Shown: positions 21,787-33,296 of the stretch, piece by piece
Layout: each line of letters starts with the position of its first letter
Numbering within the stretch: the first letter of the stretch is position 1
Assembly (NCBI GenBank): GCA_037176705.1
Contig: CM073885.1
Coordinates: 217,632,290 to 217,696,289, forward strand
Length of the DNA stretch: 64,000 bases
Origin: Molossus alvarezi
Lineage: Eukaryota; Chordata; Mammalia; Chiroptera; Molossidae
Direction of reading: 5' to 3'
Program-made: the position numbers and the translations under genes
The notes under the pieces: model-generated
Databases searched by the model: none
Told to the model about the DNA's origin: nothing
What the model saw: the letters and a program-made list of their open reading frames with translations, nothing else

Positions 21787-22028
21787 TTTTTTAATCCTCA
21801 CCTGAGGACATTTTTCCATTTTTTATTCCAATAGAGTAGGAGGGAGAGAGAGGAAGAGAGAGAGAGAAACATCGATGTGAAAGGGACATCGAGTGGCTGC
21901 CACCTGCACAACCCAACCAGAGCCAGGGACAAATTGCAACCGAGGTACATGCCCTTAGTGGAAATCGACCCCAGGTCTCTCTGGACTGCAGGCCAATGCT
22001 CTAACCACTGAGCAAAACTGGCCAGGGC
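21751..22028 (-). mobile_element. VES SINE with (TTTA)n tail
   Basis: Minus-strand copy: (TTTA)n tail at 21746-21790, then CTCACCTGAGGACATTTTTCC, the body and the head GCAAAACTGGCCAGGGC at the right. An 18-bp duplication, AAAGTCACTAAACATTTA at 21733-21750 and AAAGTCACTAAATATTTA at 22029-22046, differs at one base. Confidence 0.95.
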
Positions 22029-22061
22029 AAAGTCACTAAATATTTAAATTTATCATTTATT

Positions 22062-22275
22062 TGGGACTTATTATAAGGTAGGCAATTGCATTTTCTCATT
22101 TAGTCCTCAAAACAACTTTCTGAGGTGGTTATTATTATCCCATTTTAGTGCTAAGAAAACTAAGATTTAGAAAAGTAAAGTAATTTCCTCAGAATCACTC
22201 AGAAAGTGGCAAAGCTAGCATTCAAACCCATTTAGTTTGATTCAAAGCTATGCTCTCTGCCACTAAGTTATGCAC
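22062..22275 (-). mobile_element. MIR SINE
   Basis: Antisense MIR: TTTAGTCCTCAAAACAACTT, GAGGTGGTTATTATTATCCC, ATTTTAGTGCTAAGAAAACT, GTGGCAAAGCTAGCATTCAA and CTCTGCCACTAAGTTATGC. Confidence 0.8.
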
Positions 22276-22279
22276 TATT

Positions 22280-24375
22280 TTATATGGAAGCTTCTAAAAT
22301 CCTCTTGAATGGAAACATTGGTTTCTATTTTACAATCCAGTAGCAAAATTTTCCACAGTCTTCCTAAAACTAAACCTTCAGTTCAATGCTGCACTCAGCA
22401 AGTCAGCCTGTTGTGAATGGGCATGTTTTCCAGCCCCCCAAACTCCCCAGCTCCAAACATAGCCACCCTGGACCTAAGGACCCCTAAAATGTCGTCTATA
22501 ATATTCTTCCATCCAACACATTTTATTATCACATTTTCATTTTAGCATCTGATTGAATCTTACCTATTCTATATTCCCTCATTTGAAATCATATAAATGT
22601 AACTTAATTTTATTAGAATTTATGTTGCTAATATGCTAGGTATAAAATGATTTGATGGACAGCAGAAGTTATTAATCCATTACTGACAAAAATAAAAAAC
22701 AAATATTTTAATACAGAATTGGACCCCAGGATATGAAAGCAAGGAGACATCTGACAAAGAGAACTTGCATTATACACGTTAAACAGCAAGGAAGACTTTA
22801 CTCAAGACTATTGCAATAGGGGAGACAGATTGAACTCAACTCCTTCAAAATAAAAGGTAGGGGAATTTTTAAGCACTAGGGTGAGCTAGTGAAAAAGTCT
22901 TGGTGGACATTAGTTAGAAGGTAGGTCAATGTAATTAGGTCATTTTTGTTTGTTAATGGAAGTTAGGCTCTTACCCTCCCCTAGAGACTGGGAGATAGGG
23001 GCGCTATCCTTCTCAATGATTAAGTTTCAAAGGATGGCTCCCAGGTTTTTGAGAAAGACATTTCTGGGTTATAAAACTGTCAAGAGAGTGGAAGATTTAC
23101 ATCACAGAGGGGCAGAAAATAAATGTACAGTAGTTTTCTAATGGAAATCTGTTAAGAAGAGGGAGGTCAGGGGCTAATAGTCAGAAAGAAACCCTGTCTA
23201 AAGTTTGGTCAAACTGTGGGGAATACTCAGACCACCCCGGACGGTATAAATATGTGGTCATCAACGTATATCAAGAATTTCTATTCATAGGGCTGGATAA
23301 TAATTGTGCCTTTAGATAATATCACAAATAATTCCGGATTTCTTTAATCTGCCTTTCAGTGTGATCATGACTGTAGCTGATCAGATGAATGAACTGTCAT
23401 GAAGCACCGTAAGAGACCCCTTTGTCTATTCCAGAGATTACTACTTAGTGAATACTCTGGGAAATAATTTCCTCACCTTGTTAACTAACCCAAAGGGCTG
23501 ATTCTAAAGTGGGAACTCCAGATTTCCTCTAGATAGGTCTGTGGGTGGAAAAAAATTTATTTCATAGAGCTAAAATTTACATGCTTCAGGAAACAGCATT
23601 TGTTATGGTATGCGTTAATGTAATTGTTTACACAGTTAGAATTTTTAATGTTTTGTTAGAAACAAGTTGAGGAAAACCCAATAGATTAACCAAAGTCGTA
23701 ACTTGGCAGGGCTCCGGCTTCAAACCCTGTCGTCCCTGTGAATCTCCTCGGGACTAGGCTTTGTCATGGTGGGTCTGGAGTAGCCCTTGTTCTGAGAGAG
23801 TATATGTCATCCTAAATCCTGGTTTTGCTGGCATTTTAGCATGGTATTTTGAGTTTAACAAAGACTCTCTACTATGGCTAGGATGTGACTCTAAAATCTC
23901 CCGGCATTACTTAAGTGTCCCCATTCCACTCCCATCGCCATGGGCTGTTTCCTGGTAAGCCTTGTGCAATCTGGCCCTGGGCATGTGAAGTCTAACTCTT
24001 GGCCAGTGGCTGTGAAAAGTCCCACCCAGACTTTGAGATCTCCCCCCAACCCATGCAGCCACGTTTCCATGCGGCGCCCTCCTCCGCTGAATCTAAGCAT
24101 CTCATCAGTCCAAAAGCGTAACGTTTGCCTCCCTAGCTTTGTCAGACAGCTGGCTCTATAGCCCTAAGCCATGAGCTGGCTGCAGGGGGTCAGGGGGAGC
24201 GGGGATTTACCCGCATGCTGAGAGCACAGCAAATATGGGCTCACCCTATGAGTTTCCCTTCTCTCAGGGGTCATAGCCTTGTATAGTCTATTATTGAATA
24301 TCTGAAAATAGACACCTCATATATACCATAGTAGTGTCGTTGTTTATGGCGGAAAAACTGAACTAGTACTCTCTC
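22280..24375. other. Unclassified sequence, possibly an old LTR-type remnant
   Basis: About 2 kb free of SINE, MIR or L1. The part at about 22690-23700 has an even base composition and no long frame and could be a decayed LTR-type element, but I see no paired repeats or primer site to support that. Confidence 0.25.
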
Positions 24376-24389
24376 ATAAAACAAAGTAA

Positions 24390-24553
24390 TATCGGCGGAT
24401 GTGGCTTAGTGGATTGAGCATCCTCCCATGGACTGTGAGCTCCTGGTTCGATACAATCCCCGGTAGGGGGTGTGCAGGAGGCAGCCTATTACTGATGTTT
24501 CTCTCTCTCCCTTCCTTTCTCTAAAAGATCAATAAAGACATTACAAAATTTTT
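24390..24553 (+). mobile_element. Short VES-type SINE
   Basis: Head GCGGATGTGGCTTAGTGGAT, B-box region GGTTCGATACAATCC, then directly GTAGGGGGTGTGCAGGAGGC and the terminal TCTAAAAGATCAATAAAGAC. It lacks the long central segment. Near-identical flanks ATAAAACAAAGTAA (24376-24389) and ATAAACAAAGTAA (24554-24566) serve as target-site duplication. Confidence 0.88.
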
Positions 24554-24566
24554 ATAAACAAAGTAA

Positions 24567-27405
24567 AAGACTTCTGAGAATAGTACTTTTTAATCTTGTT
24601 TTAGGGCACTTTGATAATATGCTGAAGGCTATAGACTATTTCCTCAGCATTAATAATTATTTACATCAGTTATAGTCTGTTTTGACCTCATGGGGAAAGG
24701 GGATTTCAGAGTGCTTCTGTTAATTTTTGCTTATATCTTATACAGTTTAAATAACATGCATCCTGTTTCCTGATATTTTCATTAAGCCTTATGCTTCCAA
24801 TTACTGTAAAAGGACTTCATCACACTTACATGAAATCATCTTTTCCAGCTATTTACATTGAAACATTTGCTTTCTCTTTCTGACATTTTCTTTTATATAA
24901 TTAATTAGTTCATTACCATGAATTATTCTGAATCAACTTCTTTCAGATAAGTCTGTGGTATTTTTAGTTACAATAGGATTTTATTGTATTTTATTTTAGC
25001 CAAATCCAGGAGTCCCTTTCATTTTATTGATGATTTTATTACATGTACATTAATCATTATAATGCTATTTTCATTTTACTTCTGCTGTTCTATTTTATAT
25101 GTGTGTATGTAAGTTTGTTTCACTAATTTATCTTTGATTAGTTACTTTGGGAAAAGATATAGTTCTGTTTTTTAATTCTAGTAGTGGTTACTCCAGTGTC
25201 ATTGTTTCCTCTGTGTTTCTAGGCACGCGTGCATACTTGACATCTCAAATTTCTATTCTCTGTAATTCTCATGGCTTCATAAGCAGCTCTTCCGTTTACC
25301 TCTGAGTAAAGTATTTCCCTTGTATCATCTGCTTCATTCACCCTCACATGTTTGTTTTGAACATTTGGATTTGTGCTTGTTCAATGGTGTGTGAGTTTGA
25401 AATGCCAAGGGAAATAATTGGACCATGCAATCCACTCAAAGTTTCAAAGCTTGATTGTGTTCCTAATGTTCTATCAGTTGTCAGAAGCCCCCTGTGTTGA
25501 AACCCAGACAAATATCAGAATGTTTCTGTTTCTTAAAAAGTATCCTGGGAATAAATGTTTAAAGTGTTGTCTTAACACATTTTCTTACGGAACTCTATCC
25601 ATTCATAAATCATCGCCAGGGCCTTTCCAAGTTTCTTGTGAAAAGGGAATCTCTGAAAGACATATTAAAAAAATGAAATGAGTATTTTAATTGTCAAGTG
25701 GAATAACAGGGATGTTCTACAATGTTGGGAACTTCGTTTTAATTCTAGATCCAGTTAGGAGTCACCTACATTTCAGTGGTGGTCTATGAAATTATTTTAC
25801 TAATTTATTCCTTCATGAAATGAAGTGAGGAGATGGAGCAGTTTATAGCAGTTGTCCTTAAATCACCCTTGTGAAAATTCAAGATGCTATCCACTTATTT
25901 CATTGGATAAGTCCACTCGCAAAGACATCTGGGAAGAAATGCCACCTAAGCCGCCTTAAACAGAATATATTTTTGTTAAAAAAAAAAAAAAGTTCCAGGA
26001 TACAACCTTCTTCATAAAAAGTTTAGTTTATATTTCTGAAAGTTCACCTTATATATTTGTATATAAAGTTTCAATTGTATCTTGTGAAATATCATAAAGA
26101 CTCTTTATTTTATTTATTATTTTTAACTTTGCATTGAGTTTATCTTTTTCCAAACTTAATTCAATTCTTTTCGCCACAGAAGGCCTAGTAACAGTTGGTG
26201 ATTGTTGTTCTATGAAACTTCGTCTGGGAAACCTTGCCTGAGGAAAATGTGTCTCGTAGAGTCTATGAATTTGAGGTTGAAGTCAATAGTTTAAAAAGGA
26301 ACACAGAAGGTGGCAGAGACTCATTTTATTTTACACTTGACTTTTGACTGACTAGAACACACTAACACACACTCACAGGAAGAGAATGCTTGGCTAAAAA
26401 ATTGTGTCTCTACGCTTAGGTTCAACTCTAGGAATAGAAGAACTGTGTGGGTTCCTACTTCCAAAACAGTAACCCTACTCCCACTGTTCCCAAATTGAGC
26501 ACCTTCTACAGCATGGCATGCCCACTAAAAGTAAATTTATTTAAACTAATATTATGGGATGCAAGTTTACCCCAAGGTATTAGTTTTTCTCTGACTCCAA
26601 AATTCCACAGGGCTTTTTGTTTAAGTTGAGAGGCAGAATGGAACACAAAGTTAGTAAAATCATGAGGAAAGTGAACAAATTTGTTGGGACTCAACAGAGG
26701 AAATGTCTTCAAGGCAGATGCTGAGGGACTATGACAAAGATAACATTTTCTGACTTGACACTTTGGTTTACTATCTACTCTGTGTGATGTAAAATTATTC
26801 CCAGTGCACATTCTACAGTAATTTCCAAGAAGAATGACCAATTATTATTCAATGGTATTGTGTGATAAACATATCTCATTGTACCCTTGCCAACATTAAG
26901 TATTGTAATTGTTTATCTTTCCCAGTTTCATGCAAAAACAAACAAAAACAAACAAAAAAAACCTCTTATTATTTTTTTCATTAAAAGTTCTTTATTACTA
27001 AGTTAAATATATTTTTAATTTTTCTGTGAATTATATTTTTACCTTTTCATGCAATGTCTATAGGCTATGTAAGGGCTGACTTAATCTCTAATAATTCTGT
27101 CCCCTTAGTTCACCTCCATCCTCTCAATTGTTCTGCTTTGAAAACATAATCCGTGAGTATAAGGTACAAACAAAACCAATCAGTTTGTTGTCTTATCTCA
27201 ATAACCCTAGAGTGTGACTTGATGATCAAGTTGCTCAAAACTGTGATGATAGTACAAAGATTGTTTATACATTGTATTTTTCATGCTGTTATTAATTTAC
27301 CTAAATATCATGAATGTGAGAAAGAAAACAAGGTGCCTCCTATCACCTTTATTAGTTGACAGGGTTTAAAGAGCTAGTTATTGTATGGAGATATCAGAAT
27401 TTTAA
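24567..27405. other. AT-rich unique sequence
   Basis: No gene or RNA recognised. A short (AAAAC)n run lies at about 26934-26960 and an A run near 25979-25991. Confidence 0.4.
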
Positions 27406-27618
27406 AATCTATTTTCCTTCGATGGATATTTGAGTTTTGTCAAGTGTTTGGCTATTAGGACTAAATCTGCTATGAATATTTGTGCATGTCTTTGTGTGAA
27501 GATATGCTGTTATTTATCTTTATACTGAAATGAGATAGGTGTATATTTAACTTGATAAGAAACTGCCTAAACATTTTTCAACATTGTGTTATTCATACTC
27601 TCATAAGAATGTATGAGA

Positions 27619-27859
27619 GCCCTGGCCGACTTGGCTCAGTGGTTAGAGAGTCAGCCTGTGGTCCAGAGAGACCCGGGTTCAGTTCCCACTAAGGGCACGT
27701 GCCTCAGCTGCAATTTGTCCCCGGCCCTGGTTGGAGTCATGTGAGAGGCCGCCACTCGATGTGTCTCTCACCTTGATGTTTCTCTCTCTCTCTCTCTCCC
27801 TCCCACTCTATTTAAACAAAATGGAAAAATGTATTCAGGTGAGGATTTTAAAAAAAAAT
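27619..27859 (+). mobile_element. VES SINE
   Basis: GCCCTGGCCGACTTGGCTCA head, B box GGTTCAGTTCC, body with GCAATTTGTCCCCGGCC and 3' GGAAAAATGTATTCAGGTGA. Flanks ATGTATGAGAG and ATATATGAGAG look like a target duplication. It lies inside an antisense L1. Confidence 0.93.
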
Positions 27860-28106
27860 ATATATGAGAGTTGTAGGTCTACATTCTCTCACCAGCACTT
27901 ATTTTTTCAGTATTTTTAATTTTAGCCATTATCTTGAATGGGTAGTCATATCTCATTATGGTTTTAATTTACATTTTCCTGAAGAGTAATGATTTTGAAC
28001 AAGTCTTCATGTACTTAGTAGTCATTCATATATTTTCTGTTTTGAAATACCTGTTCAAGTCCTTTTGCCACTGAGTTTTTTCTTCTTATTTTTGAATTGT
28101 AAGAAC

Positions 28107-28149
28107 ACACACACATATATATATATTTTATATTCACACACACACACAT
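28107..28149 (+). repeat. (AC)n/(AT)n compound microsatellite
   Basis: ACACACACACATATATATAT, a short AT-rich gap, then CACACACACACACA. Confidence 0.85.
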
Positions 28150-28289
28150 TGCCAAACATATTTATTGAAAATATTTTCTTCCAAGGTATGATTTGCCTTG
28201 TTCTTTTCTAAATTATGTCTTTTAAAAAGAAGTTATTCATGTTGATCAAGTTCAATTTCTCAGTTATAATTACTTAATTAGTAATGTTT

Positions 28290-29215
28290 TCCATAGAAGC
28301 TGCACTATTTCACAATCCCATTAACAGTGCACAATGGTTTCAATGTCTCCATATTCTCAACTATACTTATGTTTTGTTTTGTTTTTTTATAGTATGTATC
28401 GTAAGAGATATCATCAATGAGATGATATTTCATTGTGATTTTTAATTGCATTTCTCTTATGATTAGTGATGTTGAGCATCTTTTTATATGGTTGTTGGTC
28501 TGGAAATCTTTCTGGGAGAAATGTCTATTCAAGTCCTTTGCCCATTTTGAAATTGAGCTATTTGTGTTTGCTGTTGAGTTGTAGGAGTTCTTTTATATAT
28601 TCTGGATCCTAATTCCTTATCGGATATATGGTTTGAAAATATTTTCTCTCATTCCATCAGTTACATTTCACTCAGTCAATTGTTTCCTTTGCCACACAGA
28701 AGTTTTAAGTGTGTCATAGTTTTATTTATCTATTTTTTCTTTTGTTGACAGTGCTTTTTATATTATATCTAAGAAACCATTATCAAATTAAATGTCATGA
28801 AGAGTTTGTTCTAAGTTTTCTTCTACGAGTTTCATAGTTTGAGATAGCACAGCTAGGACTTTAATCCATTTTGAGTTAATTTTTGTATATAGTGTGAGGT
28901 AAGGGTCCAACTTCATTTTTTTTGCATGGGTGTATCCAGTTTTCCCAGCACTATTTCTTGAAAAGACTATCCTTTACCCATTGTGCAGCCTTGGCACCTT
29001 TGTCAAAAGTCACTTGGCCATACACAAGGGTTTATTTCAGGGCTTTCTATTCTATTCTATTGCTCTATATGTTAGTCTTTATGTCAGTACCATACTGTTT
29101 TGATTTCTATAGCTTTATAATATGTTTTATAAACAGAATGTATGAGGTCTCCATGTTTGTATTTCTTTCTCACGATTGTTTTGGCAGTTTTATGTTCATT
29201 GAGACATTGGGCTGT
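28290..29215 (-). mobile_element. L1 fragment (ORF2, internal)
   Basis: Antisense L1 ORF2. The minus-strand frame 28305-28532 reads [20 protein letters not shown], the segment just before the C-terminal Cys/His motif in L1. Further along are GTTGAGTTGTAGGAGTTCTT, ATTTTGAGTTAATTTTTGTA and TCCAGTTTTCCCAGCACTAT. It begins where the neighbouring older L1 ends and repeats part of the same L1 region, so it is a separate insertion. Confidence 0.85.
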
Positions 29216-31534
29216 AGAGGTAGAGTAAGTCTCACTTTTCATGTGTAAACTTTTACACAGTCTACACATGAGCTGGGTGGTTCTATATCCAGGGTCCCTT
29301 TGGTTCAGCAGAGATTAAATTCATAGTCTTCTGCTATGATGAATATAACAGAGGTAAGGATGGGTGATAGTTGCATTGCTGTGTGGTGTATGGACAGGGT
29401 CTGGGATTTCCAATGATATTCTTTATCACCTTGAAGGAAAGATTCAGTAAATCTTCATTGGTTGATTGATCTTGTCTTTCAGTATTAGTAAACTGATTGC
29501 TGGACTGGGAAGAAGACAATGTAGACAAAAGGAGTACATAAAAAGTTCAAGCAAGAAAAAATTATTACTGTTAAAAACGAAAGTTATTAAAATTGTTAGA
29601 TTTCTGAAATGTCTAAGTGCAATTCATTGGTGATTATGAATATATGATTTTCTCACAAAGTCTTTTTTAAAGAAATTTAGAATATTTAAAACTGTGCTTT
29701 TCTAAGCAGAAATATTAGAATCTTAAATAAATAATCACTAAAGTTAACTTGCTTAGTTTTTTCATGTTTAGATTTCTAAATATGTCTGCCAATAAGATTA
29801 GAAATTTAAGAAATTGTATAGAATGATTTCCTTTCCCTGAATAGCTCATCATTTTTTCTTCTGTGTGTGTGTGTGTGTGTGTGTGTTTATGTAGGATATT
29901 TAGGTGACTATTAAAAGTGTGAATGGAAATATTTTGTACCCACCATGCTGCAGATTGGCATCTTAAAAAGACAAGAGATATTGCCAAGTCTATTGCTAAT
30001 CAAGTTCCATAATTTACAACCTGTGCAAACTGTGGGCTGAGAACCACAGCAGTTGTGCTGAGCATTTCTGGGAAGTTACCATCATCCCAGCACCAATTAT
30101 TAAAACCTCTTACACACATTAAAGCTATAAAGATTAAAAATATAGCACACTTGTCATTAAATATGGATGACTTCATGTAATATGCATTATATACAAAAAC
30201 AATGTCCTGCCACTTGAGCTTTATCACCACCCTATGGAAAATCCACAAACCCAGATTCCCACATCAAAGCTCATTTTGGCAACGCCAAGAATCAACTTTG
30301 TCATGCAAAATAAACACAGATGTTTCACATTCACAAGAGGAGATGGTGCATAGGGGATGCGCAGCTCTGTAAAAGATAATGCCTCCTTATATATCCTACA
30401 AGCAGCATCTTTTGTGGAGGCAGCAAATGGTGTTAAAAAGGACTGAGTCTTCTGGTGTCTTTTTTTAAATGTCTTTTCTGACTAGAGCTGAGAACATAGT
30501 TCTCTCTGCATTTATGTAGAAGTATATGCACAAGGTCTGAGGATGTTGGTTTGAATGTTTTTGAGCTAAAGAGAACTAAATTTCACATGTATCATAAGCA
30601 ATGCCTTTCTTGTCAGTGATTTATTGATTTCTACCTGTAAGATATAATATTAATAACCATATTAATTATGAGAAGGTCTGAGGAAGGAAAAGTTTCTAGC
30701 CTCTTCCATTAACTGACAGTAGTGGGCGGTTCCAAATGACCAGACAGCTATAATTGATTTGCCTTTGTTCCTTTCATTCTCAGCTATTTGCAGTGGAATA
30801 TCTCTGCTACACAAACATGTCTGGAACTCAAACATATTTCTCCCAGAAACAAAAACAGAGTTGTAAAAGATGAAGAGCACATGTTCGGGATTTCTGATGC
30901 GTGCCCTAGAATGGCATTAACATTCAGTGATGGCCTATTTAAAATACCTACTCAAAACAGAGTTTCCCCTCTTCCCACATACTGTCACGTGAGTAGGAAA
31001 AATTGAACGAGATAAAGCTGGAAACAGAAGAATAAGGTTGGGGTTTTTGTTATTTTGGAACTATAAAATTTTTGTGAATGCTTCTGTGTTGAAATAGGTT
31101 TAATCTGATATACACCTAAATACCATGGAGGGGCAGAATATTAGAAAGCTAACAAAATCTCCCTGTGTTCTTCTACTAGCAATATTGTGCTGAGCATTTT
31201 GTGTCTTGGTTAAAATGGGAAATCAACCCTAGTAGTCATATTTTAATTAGTAGAAAAAATATGTAAAAACATTTTAAGAAATAAGTATCTTCTTGAGAAG
31301 ACCGGCAGTCTGGACCGCCAAGTTTCACCATCTTCTATTACAAGTAATGATGGCTTTGGTGTGACAGGCAGAACATTTCATAGTGTGTAGCATTTGCTTT
31401 TCATGCTGCAAGTATTTGTGTACTCTCCTGCTCTCCTTATTGAAATGTCTTCTTTACTTTTCTAACGATGCACCCTTATCAATATTTTGATAACAGACTC
31501 CAAATACATATTTATTTATTACATACTCAAAAAT
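29216..31534. other. AT-rich unique sequence; possible conserved block
   Basis: A (TG)n run lies at 29862-29887. The part at about 30000-30330 has a smoother composition and lacks repeats, which can indicate a conserved non-coding element. Nothing coding is recognised. Confidence 0.35.
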
Positions 31535-31544
31535 AAAAATTAAA

Positions 31545-32374
31545 GATTCTAAAATGGCGGTGGAGTGAATGGAAGCTACACAGACCGTCTCCCAGACCAA
31601 ACTGGAGTTACAACTAAAACAGAGACAAATCAATGGAAAAAAGCAACAGAAAAGCAGCTTTCGAGGACCATATAACCAGGGACACTGACTCAATCCTGGT
31701 AGGATTGCGAAGGCATGCGAAGGCACGAGACGGGGATGGGAGCCCACGGTTGGCAGCTTGGCAGTGGCCTTAGCCGGGAGCAGTGCCCTCCGGTTAAACT
31801 CCCAAGCGGCTCCACAGCGCAGAGCCTGGACAGAGGCTAAAATAGCAGCAGCCACTCACCTTGGGCTCCAGCAGAGGGAGGGCAGACTGGACTTGAACTG
31901 TGTGGGGACCCTCAGGATTTGGAGGGTGCTCAGAGCTTTTGCTGAGTTGCAGCCACGCAGGACAGTGGCCATATTGCTCATTCCCAGGGCTCTGGGAAGA
32001 GGCAGCAGCCCTTCCCTCAGACACTCAACCACACCCTGTGGGCCACTGAAATGCAATTTAGGTTTACTAACAACCAGCATCTGCCCCACCCTTGGGAAAT
32101 CGCCTCATGCTGAGCACCTGAGGGAGTATTTCAATCGACTGACAGCCCAAAACTCTTCAAGTAACCTGGACTGCTAGCCTCCAGGCAAAAAGCTAGAGGA
32201 TAAAAATACCATTCCTGGGCTAGCAACTCTAACAGGAAAGTAAGACATGACAGTGGTGTTTAACGTGGGTCCGCCCTCGCTCATCTAAACCCAGGAGAGG
32301 GAGCCACAAACAGCAGAACTCCAATATCCACAGAGAAAACTTGGCAGACTCCAGAACCCATTGTGATAGCCAAA
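31545..32374 (+). promoter_or_regulatory. L1 5'UTR / internal promoter region, copy 2
   Basis: Aligned with copy 1. The extreme 5' end has AAAATGGCGG (31551-31560), a stronger YY1-type site than copy 1's. Antisense open frames 31794-32024 and 31454-31855 match in frame those of copy 1. Confidence 0.7.
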
Positions 32375-33251
32375 ATGGTGAAAACAGAAACAAAAGCCAA
32401 ATGAAAGAACAAGAAACCTCCACCGAAGATAATATCAATGTGGAGGAGTTAGGCAAGTTAACACAGCTAGAATTCAGAGCCATGAACTTCGGGAAGCTCA
32501 ACAGCTTGAGTAAGGATATAGAGACGCTGAAAATAAACCAATTAGAAATGAAAAACAAGAAGAGATCAAGAGTGACATATCAGAAATAAAGAACACATTG
32601 GAAGGTCTAAAGAGCAGAGTAGAGGAAGATGAGGACCTGATCAGTGAATTAGAAGAAGGGTAGAAAAAAATCAACCAATCAGAAAACCAAAAGAAAAAAA
32701 GGATTAAAAAACAGGAAGACAGCTTAAGAGAACTGTGGGACAACTGGAAACATAACAACATTCGCATCATAGGAGTCCCAAAAGAAGGAGAAAATGAGCA
32801 AGGGTTAGAGAATATATTTGAAAAAATAGTGACAGAAAACTTCCCTAATTTGGTGAAGGAAGAAGGCATTCAAGTTCAAGAAGCACAGAGAGCCCCAAGT
32901 AAGAAGAACACAAACAGGCCCACAGCAAGACACATAGTAATTAAAATGCTAAAAATTAAAGACAAAGAGAGAATCCTAATGGCAGAAAGAGATAAGCAAC
33001 AGATTACCTACAAAGGAAACCCCATTAGGCTCTCAGCTGACTTCTCACAAGAAACACTACAGGCCAGAAGGGAATGGCATGAAGTAAACGAGGTCATGAA
33101 AAACAAGGATCTGATTCCAAGATTACTCTACCCAGCAAGGTTGTCATTCAAAATAGAAACTCAAATAAAGAGCTTCCCAGACAAAAAAAGGGTAAGGCAA
33201 TACATTAGCACCAAATCAGCATCGCAAGTAATGTTAAAAGGACTGCCGTAA
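32375..33251 (+). pseudogene. L1 ORF1, broken (copy 2)
   Basis: The ATG at 32375 aligns with copy 1, but a frameshift within about 25 bases puts the N-terminal half in another frame (MKEQETSTEDNINVEELGKL). The C-terminal half, 32829-33251, is open to the native stop: HIVIKMLKIKDKERILMAER, YKGNPIRLSADFSQETLQAR, RLLYPARLSFKIETQIKSF and the terminal MLKGLP. This matches the RNA-binding and C-terminal domains of mammalian ORF1p, which coats L1 RNA. The half is better preserved than in copy 1, although a short coding exon cannot produce a working protein alone. Confidence 0.9.
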
Positions 33252-33296
33252 TTAGTAGAAGATATAGGAAGAAAAATATAACAACACTGAACAAAA

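Larger units (their letters stand above)
27410..28285 (-). mobile_element. Ancient L1 remnant (ORF2 end/3' part)
   Basis: Antisense L1 pattern: TTAGGACTAAATCTGCTATG, TCTCTCACCAGCACTTATTT, GGTAGTCATATCTCATTATG, GAGTAATGATTTTGAACAAG and CTGTTCAAGTCCTTTTGCCA. A VES SINE (27619) splits it and an AC/AT microsatellite (28107-28149) lies within. Confidence 0.75.

Noticed and set aside
22690..23700. Possible endogenous retrovirus or LTR
   Set aside because: No paired repeats, primer-binding site or coding remnant could be identified, so the class is left open.
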